Source: a virus. Taken from it: a stretch of 56,230 bases of DNA. The stretch's first letter is position 1, and every line of letters starts with the position of its first letter. The translations under genes and the position numbers were made by a program. Positions 19,201 to 29,823 of the stretch are shown piece after piece. The notes below the pieces were generated by a model that was not told the DNA's origin, ran no database searches, and saw nothing but the letters and a program-made list of their open reading frames with translations. The stretch is from IMG/VR virus record IMGVR_UViG_3300002138_000066, positions 1 through 56,230 of that record, one strand, 5' to 3'.

Positions 19201-22200
19201 AGATAGTAGTGGCAATTTACTTAGCCCCGAAGATTTACTTACTGGAATAACAGATGAAAGCAAGCAACTTGATTGGCAGATTGATGAGCGTAGTCCTGTA
19301 AAAGTAGCATGGCATCGTAGTAGTTATTTTCCATTTACTATGCAAAAAGCAATGGCATTAACTAAGCCGGCAAGGTATGCCGCATTAATGTATGATACCA
19401 GTAGGATTAAGAAAAATTCAGCAAATCAGTGGATCCATACTTCTAACAAGAAGTTCCCACAGTTAGCAGAGATGTTTATTCACAACGAAAATAAAACTCA
19501 GACTAGCGGGTATAGTGTATTCCTTTCTGAAATAGGAATGCAAGAAGATAAAGATTATATTAAAAATTTAAGGCAAGATCTAACTTATGCAAGTTATAAT
19601 TTAATTTACAAGTTAAATGGGTTTGCTGATAAAGATACATTGCAAATAATTGTTGATGCTTACGCACCAACAAGCACTTCTCCTGGTTCTATATTACCGT
19701 CTCAAAATTATAAATTGCGATTAAATGTAGGAAATCCTATATTATCAGTTACTGCTTCCGGGATGATCATTGAGAGAACGCGGAGTGGTTATAATATTTC
19801 CGGATATGATAGATCGGGGTATTTTAACATATTTAAACCTATAAGAAATCTTGGAACTACATTTATCACGGTGGGCGGCGAGACAGTATCCTATGTAGCT
19901 TGGGCGCCGTCGGGCTCGGGCAGCGCAACCGGACTAAATTCTATTGATACAACTTCGGCATCGTCTGCTCCGGTTGGTAACTTTTATAAAACAGGTCAGT
20001 ATGTACAATACGGTAATGATTTTTATGTAACCAAAGTCGGACACCGAGCAGGCAATGTGTTTAATGTCGAGTATTTTCAAAAGGTACCAAGACTGCCCAC
20101 TGAAGGTGGTGCCTCTGTGCAAGTTGCAGTAGCATTTGAATCTACAGTAACTCCTATTGATTACGGAACCACATTTTCTAGCATCCAGGAAGTGTATGAT
20201 GTTATTATTGGGTATGGGCGCTGGCTTGAAAGCCGGGGATTTGTTTTTTCTGAGTATAATATAGATCTTGATTCAGTTATAGATTGGAATCTTAGTGCTA
20301 AAGAGTTCCTATTTTGGTCTACACAACCTTGGGCCACTAGGAGTATTATTACATTAAGTCCATTTGCTGATAAAGTAATTTATAAGAGTTCAAATGCGGT
20401 TGTTGATAATTTATTTCAGTCTTATGAAGTGTTACGAGCCGACAAGTCTGTATTTCTAAAAACTGATTTAAATATTTCAAGAGATGACGGAATCTGTACA
20501 ATTGCCACTGCTCCTAATTCAGACGGTATATACTATATTCAATTAAATTTAGTCCAGAAAGAACATGTAATTATTTTTGATAATAAAACTATTTTTGATG
20601 ATGTAATTTATAAATTAGAAACCGGAAGTCGACAACGCCGTATTAAACTTGTGGGCTTTAGAACCGCAAATTGGAATGGAGATTATTTTAGTCCCGGATT
20701 TGTTTACGATACCGCTGAAATAGTTGATTGGGTTCCTAACACACCCCACACTGCCGGAACGACAGTTCGATTTAATGGAAAATATTATTCTGCTATAAGA
20801 AACATCGAACGACGATCTTCTTTTGATTTTAATCAATGGGCATTACTAGATAAGAAACCAGAGCCTGCTCTGTTGCCAAACTTTGATTATAAGATCAGCC
20901 AGTTTGAAGATTTCTACAGTTTAGATTCTGATAACTTTGATGAAGGGCAACAACGGCTGAGCCAACACCTTACTGGCTATACACCCCGAGTTTATCTAAA
21001 TAATATTTTCCCTAACACTATATCTCAGTACAAATTTTATCAAGGGTTTATTAGAGAAAAAGGAACTCAAAATGCAATTTCTAAATTAGCCAAGGCCAGT
21101 TCATCTGCATTAAAAGGTAACATTTCGTATAATGAAGAATGGGCCTTTAGAGTTGGAAATTTTGGTTCGTTCCCTACTTACCAAGAAATAGAAACTCCGT
21201 TAATTGAAGGCACATTTTTAGAAAATCCACAAATTATTAAATTTGTTTCAGAAATTCCGACAGCGTCAGCAAATGATTTAATTCATTACACATTATCATC
21301 TGACCTAACGATCAGCCCCCCTAACTACAATCCTGCAAATACATTTAACACTACTTCGACTGAAGATATATTATTGCTACAGCATTCAGGGTATGTGCGG
21401 TCAATTGATGTTACTGCGACTGCGTATAATGAAGATAGCTTATTAGACATCGCTAACAGCAGCCAATTAAAAGACGGCGATACAGTATGGTTAGGATTTA
21501 AGAAAGATGGGACTTGGGATGTACTCAGATACACATATAATCCTGCATTGCTCATTGGTGTATTTGTTGCAGAACCGACTAAGTCGATAACATTTACTTC
21601 TCAATATCCTCACAACTTATCAGTTGGGCAGATTATCGGAGTTAGTCAATTTAATGATCAGGTCAATGGAATTCATACAGTAATAGCAATACCGTCGGCT
21701 AATCGATTCACAGTTGCTAGTGCATTAGCAAATATTCAAGATGCTGATCTACCGTCCCCTGGGCAGTTGTATGTATTTGCCAGTGCAAGGTTATCTACTT
21801 TTGATAACTTACCGTCTGATCAAGAGTTATATAGACTGTCAACAGGAACAAAGTATTGGATCGACAATTCGGGATCCTGGGAAGTGTATGAAAAAATAAA
21901 CAATTATTCTTCTACACCTTATTTTGAATTAGGCATACCAGCTAACCCTCACTTAGGGTCAGCAATCAGCCAACGAAAGGGCAGTGATATAGTTGTTGTT
22001 GGGTCTCCTGATAATTATAGAGGCACCCAATATGGAAATATATGGCTGTACGACTATGATAGCAACGGAGACTTTATTCCTTTAGTAAAATATAGATTTA
22101 GTGCCGACTATCTTGGTCAACCGTCTGGATTTGGATCTGTTATTGTTTATGATGATATTCCATTCACAGGATCCAATTATGGCACAATCTTTGCCGGAGC

Positions 22201-25200
22201 ACCGCTCGCATTCTCTAATCATGGGATTGTACAAATTAGCGCAATAGATTCAAGATCATTAACTGTAAAAACTACTGCATATATTAATAGTCCTAATACA
22301 GATTCTGTAACTAAATTTGGTTCTAGCATATTTGTTGAAAGAAACGCAACTACGAAACTTGTATTAGTGGGTGCAGAAAATGCTGTCTATTCGTATACAG
22401 TATCGGATAATGCAGGTACAATTACTGTATCTTCAGAAACGCCGCTAATTACCGAAAAAACGGTTAACGCTATTGCAGGTACAGACAACGCTTCTTTTAT
22501 TGCTGTTGGATTAGCAGGTACTGTTGAGATTTATAACAAGTCTCTAACAAAAATATTAACCCTTACTGGATCTGACTCTAAGTTTGGAACCTCACTATCA
22601 ATGAGTCCGTTAGGGGAGTATCTGTTTGTTTCATCCCCAACAGAAGTTAACGACGATTACTCATTGGGCAAGGTATTTGTTTATAAAAATTCTAACGGAA
22701 CGTTTGTTCTTGATCAAACTATCACAAATCCTGTAATTGGGGAAGGCATGGAGTTTGGTACTGCAATCGATGTTACTGAATCGACAGACATATTAGCAAT
22801 TTCTGCTACTGGTATACAACATACCCTACCAACTACTTTTGATAATAGCTTAATGACTTTCGACGGCGGCATTACTAAAATTAAAGGAACTGAAACAGGC
22901 AGCGGTTCTGTTTATTTGTATCAACGAAGTGATTCTAGATTTGTGTATGGACAAGAGTTATCCGACGCATACATATATTCAACCCCGGGTACTAACTACG
23001 GAAGTAGCTTGACCGTTGACGATACTATGATCTGTGTAGGATTTCCTGCGCTAGATAATTCCGATGCTGATAGCGGCTTCTTAAAATTTGAAAGAACAAG
23101 TTCTGAAAAGTATCCTTGGGATAAGATTGTAACTCAGGATGATTTTGTAGACACAACTTATTTAAAACGCATAGCATTAATTAATACTGAAGAAGAGCAG
23201 ATCATTGAATATCTCGACATATATGATCCACTGAAGGGCAAAATTCCCGGAATAGCAGAACAAGAACTTTCGTTTAAGCTAGTGAGTGATCCTGCAATTT
23301 ACAGTATAGGAGTTGCAGGAACTAACAATGATACAGAAAAGAATTGGCTCGATGAGTATGTTGGAAAACTATGGTGGGATTTAAGCACCGCCAAGTATAT
23401 TTGGTATGAACAAGGAGACCTTGAATACCGTAAAAATAATTGGGGTAAACTATTTCCAGGAGCCACAATTGATATCTATGAATGGGTAAGGTCTACATTG
23501 CTACCTAGCGAATGGGCAAGTCAATCAGATACCTCCTCCGGGCTTTCTCAAGGAATTAGCGGACAACCTAAATTTCCAGATAATAGTGTAATTTCTGTTA
23601 AGCAAGTTTATGATTCGGTAACAAATAGCTATTCTAATGTATACTATTATTGGGTAAAAAATAAAGTATTAGTCCCTGATAGAAAAGATCGACGAACAAG
23701 CGCCTATGCGGTTGCTAGTGCTATTGCTGACCCAACTGCATACGGATTACGGTTCATTTCAATAATAGATAAAGATGCAATAATGTTAAGTAATCTTGGT
23801 AATGTACCAGTTGATTCAAAGATTAGTATTAACATTGCAAAAGATTTAGAAATAACTACCACTCCGAGACATACTCAATGGATATTGTTAAAGGAAGATA
23901 GTGAAGAAGACATGCCACCTGCTATCTTTGAAAAGAAACTACTAGATAGTTTATTAGGGCACGACGAGTTAGGTAACTTAGTTCCAAATCCTGAATTATC
24001 AGATCGTGTACGATATGGATTAGGAGTTAGACCACAACAAACATTATTTAAAGATCGGATGGAGGCCCTTAGAAACTTAGTTGAATTTTCAAATAATGTA
24101 CTATTAACTGTACCAATAACAAACAATTATAGTTTTAGGAACCTAAATGCCCAAGAAGAAATACCAAATAAACATTTAAATGAGTACGACCATTTAGTTG
24201 AAGATAACAGTGCATTAGAAATTATTTCTACGGCAGGATTTGAACGAGGATCTATAAATTGCATAGTAGATGAAAACGGATCTGTAGCGAGCGTTACCAT
24301 TGCAGAACCTGGATTTGGCTACGGTACAGAAAATCCAATTAAAGATATTACCGGGACTGTTATCGGGTATGAAGGTCCGGTCTTAACTGAAATATCAAAC
24401 GACACCGTGTTTGATAACGGATCTACGACATTTGATAGCCAGTTAACGAGTTTTAAAGATAGCACTATTAATTCTTATGGATCGGGATTAAGAATACAAA
24501 CAATGGTTGATGCTCAGGGTCAATTCATACATGCATCTGTGATAACTGGTGGTAAGAATTTTGCTTCAGGTTTTACATTTAAGACTCGTCCTCATACTGT
24601 ATTTGTACAAAGTGACGATACATATAATGGAAAATGGACAAGATACGAGTGGGACTATATAGAACTAACATGGAGTCGAGCCCATACACAATCATTTAAC
24701 ACTACTTTATATTGGGATTACATTGATTGGACTAGTACAGATTATAAGTCATATCAAATTTATTCTGCGGTAGTTGGAAGCCCGTACGAACTTTCTGAAA
24801 TAAGTTTGAGACCTAACGAGTATGTTAAAGTTAATAACGGTGGCGACGGAAATTATATTGTTCTTAACAAATTAGAGAATGGTGTAAGGGGTACCTATGG
24901 TCCCGAGTATGATATCGTTTTTAAACAAAATGGTACTATACAAATTAATAGTAGTATTTGGGATGTTAAGAATAGTGGGTTGGGTTGGGATTATCTTAAC
25001 ACTTATGATGAGACTTTATGGGATCAAACTCCCGATACTGAGATCCGTTACATATTTACAGCTCTTAAAAATGATATCTTTATCAATGAATTAAAATCTA
25101 AATGGAATTTATTATTCTTTACCGCTGTTAGATATGCATTAACTGAGCAGAAGATGTTAGACTGGGCGTTCAAAACTTCGTTCATTAGTGTAATCAATAC

Positions 25201-28200
25201 TGCTGGAGACCTTACACAACCTCCGGTTTATAAGCTACAAGATAGCGCATTCTATGAAAGCTATATTAACGAAGTAAAACCGTACCATACGCAGATACGA
25301 GAATTTACTAACAAATATTCAGTTACTGAAAAAAGTAACACTGAAGTAGTTGAGCAAGATCGAACAACCTCTGTAACTATGAAATTTGATAGAATTACCT
25401 CAATGAGCGAGTCCGGAGAATTTGGAACTTCTGATATGTTTATCGCCAATGGCGTAGCAACAGAATTTTTATTAAACTGGGTACCTAATGCTAATAAGAG
25501 TTCTATCACTGTTAGGGTTGATGGGCGACTATATCTATCTAGTGAATTTACAATAAGATATTTTACAGACTTATATAATGGGTATCATAAAAAATATGCT
25601 AATCTTGTCTTCTTTGTTGAAGAACCAATTGCAAATGGATCTGTAATTACTATTTCATATGAAAAGAGTGCAGATTTGATAAGTGCATCTGATCGATTAT
25701 TAAGTTATTATACTGCAACTAGTGGTATGGTAGGATTAGATTTGGGTCAACTAATGTACGGAGTTGATTATCCAGGAACAGTAGTTGGCGGGCAAACATT
25801 TTACGATCCACGAGGCGGAATCTATCTTGATTCTATCGTACAGGGTGGTGATTGGCAAGCCGGTGTTCTTAATTCAGCTCTCGGAGTTGCTCCAAACGAT
25901 ATTATAATTGACGGCCAATCCGGATTTTTAACAGCTGAAGCAGGATATGCCCCCGAAGAAAATGTTCCCGGACTAGTAGTAGATAGTTTAGGAATAAATG
26001 TTTTCACTAGGGTCAGTTCTGGACCAGCAATAATATATAGTGCCAAGTTTGATACAGTTGTGTCAGTAGACACTACTTCGTATGTGTTAAGTCGATTACC
26101 TTCTACCATTGCCGCAATCAGTGTTATATGCAACGGAGTTGAATTAGTATACACCACTAACGAATTAGGATATGATGAACCCTATTATAATTTAGATTGG
26201 GATACTGCTACTTTAACAATTCCTGCACAATCATCTTTGGGTGAACTAGGATACACTATTGTTGGAATTGGCGGCGGCAGCGGCGATGCAGAAACTTGGG
26301 GAATAATTGATAAGCACATTTATTTTGCGGGGTCCGAAACAAACTTAATAGTTGAGACTGTAGTTGATTTTAATATGATTGTTGATTCGTATGTTACAGT
26401 CAACGGGGTCAATCTTGAAGAAGTAGTATCTTCTAGTGAATACGGTTACATGTTATCTCAAACCACATCAACTGGAAAGTGTATAATAAATCTTTATAAT
26501 CTTCCTGTAAGTGATAATCATGTAGTTCAGGCTTGGTTCTTTGATGAATCACATGATTACTTTAACGAAATTAGAGAGCAGACATTTATAATTGATAGCA
26601 CTTCTACTAACTATCCATTAACTTTAATGTATCCTCCGGGTATATCTGGTCCCCAGTCTGCTCAAACTATTGTAGAAATTACAGATAGTATCGGAACAAG
26701 GAGATTGCTACCACCAGAAACTGATTATTATACGATTGAAACTACATCAACTGGTGCTACATTTAATGTGTCGTTGACAAATACATTTACAAATTATCTA
26801 TCAGAGACAACGATAGTTGTTTACAACAACGGCGAGATAGTACCATTTGCATATTCTTTAGGTGTTGTAACAGTTAATACTACGACTTATGTAGGCGATA
26901 CAGTTGCCATTGAAACATTATTACCGGATGTAGTTGGAGTTGCAAACACATTAACAGATTATGCCTATGATTATATGGTAGATGGGACTGAGTTGTTCAT
27001 TGCACCCGGAGCGCAAGTTCCAAATTCTGGTATGATAGAATCTGCATCCATTCGGGTTATTACATATACTAATCACGACGGCCTATTAATGCATACTGAA
27101 AAATTTAATGGCGATCTAAATAGACGATTCCAAATGTCTCGTCCGGTAATTGATGATAGATATGTTTGGGTTACATTGTTTAAGAGTTTAGGCGAAGGAT
27201 TACCATTACAAAGTTATCCGTTGATTAACAGTTATGACTTTACTATCCTAGAAGATAATAAGACTGTTGAAATAAGTGATAGTTGGGTGATTGATCCTAG
27301 TGATTTTGTAGAAATTATTAGCTTTATTAGTCAAGATGTACCAGCTGAGTTAATTGGATATAGAATCTTTAATGATATGTTAGGCGGAATTACATTTACT
27401 AGGTTGAGTGCTGAAAACTCAACTTACCTAACTAGAAATTTGGCAGTAGATGACGATGTTATCTATGTCGGCGACACCTCTGTGTTAAGTCCCCCAATTG
27501 AAGAAGAAAATATTCCGGGAATTATTTACATCAATGGCGAGCGTATTGAATTTACTGATTATACCAGCACTTCAATAACAGCATTTAGAAGAGGAACATT
27601 GGGTACGGGGCCAGCAAATGTTTACCCTGCCGGGACTTCGGTAGTTGATCAAGGGCATTGGCAAGAAATTGATTCAATTGAAAATACATATATTCAAAAT
27701 ACATTTACTAGTTCGTCAACATACACATATGGTATTAGTACATCTACAGAATTAGTATATTATCCTGGAACGGACGATCTTGTTAGATCTGACGGAATTA
27801 CTTTATCGGTATCTTCTGATCCGCTAGCTATGTTAGACTCGCATTACTTAACATCTAATATTAATGGAAAAGATCAAGTTGATGTATATTATGGCGGTAG
27901 GTTATTAAGAAAAGACGGGATATACCTGCATGATCCAGCAGTTTCTTATGATAGTGTACCAGTAAATCATCTTTTAGGAAATAGGACAAATTCCTCATTG
28001 TTACCAACAGGAGTAAGTATTGGAGCTTCTTGCAGATTAACTTCTAACAATGAAATTTGGACCTTTGTTGGAACTAGATCCGAACCTGGTGCAACTCCGG
28101 GCTGGGTATATTCTGGAACAAAATTCTTACCAGAGGAATTTTCAATCAATGTAGCAGGGCAATCAATAATGTTAAATAATGAGGTGCTTAATGTTGCAGA

Positions 28201-28369
28201 CGATGTACAGTTGACCATTATTAAGAAAGAATTTGCTGTAACTGATGAGTGGAATGACAAGATTTCTCTGTTTGAGACTGTACCTTTACTAGATAGTACA
28301 TCTACAATAGCAACTTTCTTAAAAGAAAGACCAGCCGAGTTGCCAAATGCTCCGATTAAGATGGCATAA
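16247..28369 (+). CDS. Giant virion protein (4040 aa) with FG-GAP repeats
   Basis: One uninterrupted 12.1-kb frame with an AAGGA site before the ATG. Residues 1-150 form a conserved start (LLPEFLKTERNKKFLTSTLD region) like the large baseplate or fibre protein that follows gp6 in T4-like cyanophages. Residues about 1900-2285 hold several FG-GAP-like blades (GSAISQRKGSDIVVVGSPD; FGTSLSMSPLGEYLFVSSP; YGSSLTVDDTMICVGFP), which suggests a beta-propeller. Residues about 3060-3700 hold repeated beta-sandwich modules around V-x-V-x-G motifs. No signal peptide or transmembrane segment was seen. A role as baseplate wedge (gp7-like position) or long side fibre is plausible but unproven. Confidence 0.7.
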   Translation: MADKKISAVSLLPEFLKTERNKKFLTSTLDQLIQKPQLERLDGYVGSTLTPTYNSTADIYISNSNPYQLSPAFIIYDNLENIKTVQGYDDLLNALKSKGANIDNLDYLFRTEAYSYTPHIDWDKLVNYQNYYWMPQGPEVLSVTTEYLDVETEIEGQVNASVEVLTTTGTSTLINLSNGMMLEFSGQEVNDTYHNRAFFVEGVGTSIKLIPLDRLLVSEKFMSSYPDGFDSYGFDTLPFDNDRELPILYAEYVTINRASTDLNPWSRYNRWVHKDVIRTSALVNGVEPDFSQNRAQRPIIEFKPNIKLFNFGTVGIDPVDLLDTSTTDPFDTIAGTTMATYVDGIELEEGHRVIFNAIDDPNVKGKIFEIHFVFIQGVRTLTLQPAYDYDPLTDATVTILLGDENNSTDWRFDGTIWVSSQQRDTLNQSPLFDLFDENGNSYSDKNYYLSNFSGNKIFSYTAGTGNDDPYLGFPIAYKNLNAIGSILFDNNLAIETIILSQIGVPSYSVNSNIGFIKVDNQLKNSWVETSEYEIPVLASTATGITSYYEEPLGLTNNPLNGIVEKFTISELTEHVLSMTNRIEGYNGNLRDREDFSNLGTKLISSSNPLSFTQMFLGVRENNLIDAIDKSAENYNNFKLAFLNKMLQVSDQLSPSAAVDQILTELNQYKSSQDPYYLTDMVGYGTPEHSKTWIVTNSNNTIYPLSTDSFDLTNLSLRAIYVYLDGEQLLHGTDYLFDSTIDSVEILVPLEVGDELVINEYKDTEGCYIPPTPTKLGLYSKFKPDIFVDDVYATPQTVIQGHDGSIIIAYEDYRDTIILELEKRIYNNIKVEYRDDILTPESIRQRPWRNMPPGYGGNYFNTITSRDFSTWTDKFGLKSIPNTTFDPDNSKTWNFYNARNETTGVSVGGSWRGVLDKLYDTERPHTCPWEMLGLTEKPNWWEDLYGPAPYTGGNLVMWDDIQNGRINGVINPLFVRSNGFNNIIPVDSSGNLLSPEDLLTGITDESKQLDWQIDERSPVKVAWHRSSYFPFTMQKAMALTKPARYAALMYDTSRIKKNSANQWIHTSNKKFPQLAEMFIHNENKTQTSGYSVFLSEIGMQEDKDYIKNLRQDLTYASYNLIYKLNGFADKDTLQIIVDAYAPTSTSPGSILPSQNYKLRLNVGNPILSVTASGMIIERTRSGYNISGYDRSGYFNIFKPIRNLGTTFITVGGETVSYVAWAPSGSGSATGLNSIDTTSASSAPVGNFYKTGQYVQYGNDFYVTKVGHRAGNVFNVEYFQKVPRLPTEGGASVQVAVAFESTVTPIDYGTTFSSIQEVYDVIIGYGRWLESRGFVFSEYNIDLDSVIDWNLSAKEFLFWSTQPWATRSIITLSPFADKVIYKSSNAVVDNLFQSYEVLRADKSVFLKTDLNISRDDGICTIATAPNSDGIYYIQLNLVQKEHVIIFDNKTIFDDVIYKLETGSRQRRIKLVGFRTANWNGDYFSPGFVYDTAEIVDWVPNTPHTAGTTVRFNGKYYSAIRNIERRSSFDFNQWALLDKKPEPALLPNFDYKISQFEDFYSLDSDNFDEGQQRLSQHLTGYTPRVYLNNIFPNTISQYKFYQGFIREKGTQNAISKLAKASSSALKGNISYNEEWAFRVGNFGSFPTYQEIETPLIEGTFLENPQIIKFVSEIPTASANDLIHYTLSSDLTISPPNYNPANTFNTTSTEDILLLQHSGYVRSIDVTATAYNEDSLLDIANSSQLKDGDTVWLGFKKDGTWDVLRYTYNPALLIGVFVAEPTKSITFTSQYPHNLSVGQIIGVSQFNDQVNGIHTVIAIPSANRFTVASALANIQDADLPSPGQLYVFASARLSTFDNLPSDQELYRLSTGTKYWIDNSGSWEVYEKINNYSSTPYFELGIPANPHLGSAISQRKGSDIVVVGSPDNYRGTQYGNIWLYDYDSNGDFIPLVKYRFSADYLGQPSGFGSVIVYDDIPFTGSNYGTIFAGAPLAFSNHGIVQISAIDSRSLTVKTTAYINSPNTDSVTKFGSSIFVERNATTKLVLVGAENAVYSYTVSDNAGTITVSSETPLITEKTVNAIAGTDNASFIAVGLAGTVEIYNKSLTKILTLTGSDSKFGTSLSMSPLGEYLFVSSPTEVNDDYSLGKVFVYKNSNGTFVLDQTITNPVIGEGMEFGTAIDVTESTDILAISATGIQHTLPTTFDNSLMTFDGGITKIKGTETGSGSVYLYQRSDSRFVYGQELSDAYIYSTPGTNYGSSLTVDDTMICVGFPALDNSDADSGFLKFERTSSEKYPWDKIVTQDDFVDTTYLKRIALINTEEEQIIEYLDIYDPLKGKIPGIAEQELSFKLVSDPAIYSIGVAGTNNDTEKNWLDEYVGKLWWDLSTAKYIWYEQGDLEYRKNNWGKLFPGATIDIYEWVRSTLLPSEWASQSDTSSGLSQGISGQPKFPDNSVISVKQVYDSVTNSYSNVYYYWVKNKVLVPDRKDRRTSAYAVASAIADPTAYGLRFISIIDKDAIMLSNLGNVPVDSKISINIAKDLEITTTPRHTQWILLKEDSEEDMPPAIFEKKLLDSLLGHDELGNLVPNPELSDRVRYGLGVRPQQTLFKDRMEALRNLVEFSNNVLLTVPITNNYSFRNLNAQEEIPNKHLNEYDHLVEDNSALEIISTAGFERGSINCIVDENGSVASVTIAEPGFGYGTENPIKDITGTVIGYEGPVLTEISNDTVFDNGSTTFDSQLTSFKDSTINSYGSGLRIQTMVDAQGQFIHASVITGGKNFASGFTFKTRPHTVFVQSDDTYNGKWTRYEWDYIELTWSRAHTQSFNTTLYWDYIDWTSTDYKSYQIYSAVVGSPYELSEISLRPNEYVKVNNGGDGNYIVLNKLENGVRGTYGPEYDIVFKQNGTIQINSSIWDVKNSGLGWDYLNTYDETLWDQTPDTEIRYIFTALKNDIFINELKSKWNLLFFTAVRYALTEQKMLDWAFKTSFISVINTAGDLTQPPVYKLQDSAFYESYINEVKPYHTQIREFTNKYSVTEKSNTEVVEQDRTTSVTMKFDRITSMSESGEFGTSDMFIANGVATEFLLNWVPNANKSSITVRVDGRLYLSSEFTIRYFTDLYNGYHKKYANLVFFVEEPIANGSVITISYEKSADLISASDRLLSYYTATSGMVGLDLGQLMYGVDYPGTVVGGQTFYDPRGGIYLDSIVQGGDWQAGVLNSALGVAPNDIIIDGQSGFLTAEAGYAPEENVPGLVVDSLGINVFTRVSSGPAIIYSAKFDTVVSVDTTSYVLSRLPSTIAAISVICNGVELVYTTNELGYDEPYYNLDWDTATLTIPAQSSLGELGYTIVGIGGGSGDAETWGIIDKHIYFAGSETNLIVETVVDFNMIVDSYVTVNGVNLEEVVSSSEYGYMLSQTTSTGKCIINLYNLPVSDNHVVQAWFFDESHDYFNEIREQTFIIDSTSTNYPLTLMYPPGISGPQSAQTIVEITDSIGTRRLLPPETDYYTIETTSTGATFNVSLTNTFTNYLSETTIVVYNNGEIVPFAYSLGVVTVNTTTYVGDTVAIETLLPDVVGVANTLTDYAYDYMVDGTELFIAPGAQVPNSGMIESASIRVITYTNHDGLLMHTEKFNGDLNRRFQMSRPVIDDRYVWVTLFKSLGEGLPLQSYPLINSYDFTILEDNKTVEISDSWVIDPSDFVEIISFISQDVPAELIGYRIFNDMLGGITFTRLSAENSTYLTRNLAVDDDVIYVGDTSVLSPPIEEENIPGIIYINGERIEFTDYTSTSITAFRRGTLGTGPANVYPAGTSVVDQGHWQEIDSIENTYIQNTFTSSSTYTYGISTSTELVYYPGTDDLVRSDGITLSVSSDPLAMLDSHYLTSNINGKDQVDVYYGGRLLRKDGIYLHDPAVSYDSVPVNHLLGNRTNSSLLPTGVSIGASCRLTSNNEIWTFVGTRSEPGATPGWVYSGTKFLPEEFSINVAGQSIMLNNEVLNVADDVQLTIIKKEFAVTDEWNDKISLFETVPLLDSTSTIATFLKERPAELPNAPIKMA

Positions 28370-28372
28370 ATA
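28365..28372 (+). promoter_or_regulatory. T4-late-like promoter box overlapping the stop of the giant gene
   Basis: CATAAATA, one mismatch to TATAAATA, overlaps the TAA of the preceding gene. Initiation 5-7 nt downstream gives a message beginning near 28378, leaving GGGAAA as ribosome site for the ATG at 28393. Confidence 0.5.
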
Positions 28373-28392
28373 CCGATATGGGAAATATTAAA

Positions 28393-29010
28393 ATGAACAG
28401 AAGTGACAATACACAGCATAAAGATCAAGGTGCTTTTAGCATACAGGGGCATATCAAAATATTTGATCCGTTAACGGACGAGATCTTAATTGATAAACCT
28501 AATGCTATACATTATGAGAATTTTAGCATAGCAATGGCTCATGCTATGAGCAATCAAGGAAGATTTATCGGAGAAATGTGTTTTGGTAATGGCGGTACCC
28601 GAGTCGATGATACTGGAATTATAACTTATTTGACCCCAAATACACTTGATTCATCATCAAGTTTATATAATCAAACCTACATAAAAAACATTGATGCATC
28701 GAGCCCATATGATTTAGATCCTAGGCGCAATTTTATGGAAGTAAGACATGTTGCCGGAGCCCCGTATTCAGATATTCTAGTTAGCTGTTTGTTAGATTTT
28801 GGCGAGCCCGAAGGGCAACAGGCGTTTGACAATGCAACGACCTCCGAAGGAACATTTGTGTTTGATGAATTAGGCCTGCGATCATATGGTGCAAGTGGTC
28901 CTGGATCGGGAGTATTGCTTACCCATGTAATTTTTCATCCCGTCCAAAAATCACTAAACAGACTAATACAGATAGACTACACTGTTCGCATACAGAGTTT
29001 AACGAGTTAA
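28393..29010 (+). CDS. Baseplate/tail structural protein, unknown (205 aa)
   Basis: I choose the ATG at 28393, preceded by GGGAAA; an in-frame ATG at 28378 is the alternative and would lie almost at the transcription start of the late-type box. The C-terminal part (FVFDELGLRS, then LLTHVIFHPVQKSLNRLIQIDYTVRIQ) resembles a small beta-rich wedge or fibre-attachment protein seen in T4-like aquatic phages. No enzyme motif. Position between the giant gene and the fibre genes supports a structural role, possibly joining fibre to baseplate. Confidence 0.6.
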   Translation: MNRSDNTQHKDQGAFSIQGHIKIFDPLTDEILIDKPNAIHYENFSIAMAHAMSNQGRFIGEMCFGNGGTRVDDTGIITYLTPNTLDSSSSLYNQTYIKNIDASSPYDLDPRRNFMEVRHVAGAPYSDILVSCLLDFGEPEGQQAFDNATTSEGTFVFDELGLRSYGASGPGSGVLLTHVIFHPVQKSLNRLIQIDYTVRIQSLTS

Positions 29011-29022
29011 GGGGTATAGTAA

Positions 29023-29811
29023 ATGTCATATATCATTTATAACACTAGCGGAACAGTATTAACAACAGTCCCTTCGGGAAAAATTAACACTTCTACCTCC
29101 AGCATTGCATTGGTCGGTAGAGATGTGCTTAATTATGGAAAATATTACAATCAAAATTTAATTGATATGTTGACAAATTTTGCCAATGTATCAGCACTTC
29201 CACCAGAACATCCACTGCCTGGACAATTATGGTATGATACTACTTACAATAAGTTAAAAGTCTATGATCATGACACCGGATTTAAATTAGTCAATCCGGT
29301 TATTATTAAAGATAGTTCTCCAACTGGACAGATTGCAGGCGAACTTTGGTACGATACACTTAGAAGCACATTAAACTTTTTAGATGCAAGTGGACAGTAC
29401 CAATCCATAACACATTTTCCTAGGAATGTTATAAGTGGTTGGTCATATCCTCCTGTGCCGGTGTTTGATGATGCTACGGATGCCGAAACACAACAGGTTA
29501 CTTTATTAAAAAATCACGGAGATGTAATTGGAGCGATATCTACTGCTACATTTGTTGTTAGTGGCGGAGATGCTACATCATATTTCTCTAGGGCAAATGA
29601 TGCTGAATTTAAGATTGTTGACGGACTAACAATAATAGGCGGCATCAGAGTAACTGGAATAAGTGAACTTAATACGGTGACAGTCAGTTCGTTATCATTT
29701 CCAGATGAATCTATTCAAACAGGTGCAAGTATAAGTATTGAAAATTTAAAAACGATTATGTCAACTTGCACAAGTTTTACTGATTTTAAAAACGCTATAG
29801 CTGCCTTATAA
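29023..29811 (+). CDS. Tail-fibre-like protein, paralogue A (262 aa)
   Basis: The first 130 residues carry a module shared with the next gene: VGRDVLNYGKYYNQNLIDMLTNFAN, PLPGQLWYDTTYNKLKVYD, and SPTGQIAGELWYDT. Such GxLWYDT repeats are frequent in tail-fibre and neck proteins of T4-like cyanophages. The C-terminal half differs from the paralogue. AAGGGG precedes the ATG. Likely a structural fibre or adaptor, with the specific role unknown. Confidence 0.65.
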   Translation: MSYIIYNTSGTVLTTVPSGKINTSTSSIALVGRDVLNYGKYYNQNLIDMLTNFANVSALPPEHPLPGQLWYDTTYNKLKVYDHDTGFKLVNPVIIKDSSPTGQIAGELWYDTLRSTLNFLDASGQYQSITHFPRNVISGWSYPPVPVFDDATDAETQQVTLLKNHGDVIGAISTATFVVSGGDATSYFSRANDAEFKIVDGLTIIGGIRVTGISELNTVTVSSLSFPDESIQTGASISIENLKTIMSTCTSFTDFKNAIAAL

Positions 29812-29823
29812 GAAGAAAAGATC

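Noticed and set aside
15337-28452. Many short ORFs within and opposite gp6 and the 4040-residue gene
   Set aside because: Shadow frames without ribosome sites; the long frame has continuous protein-like composition.
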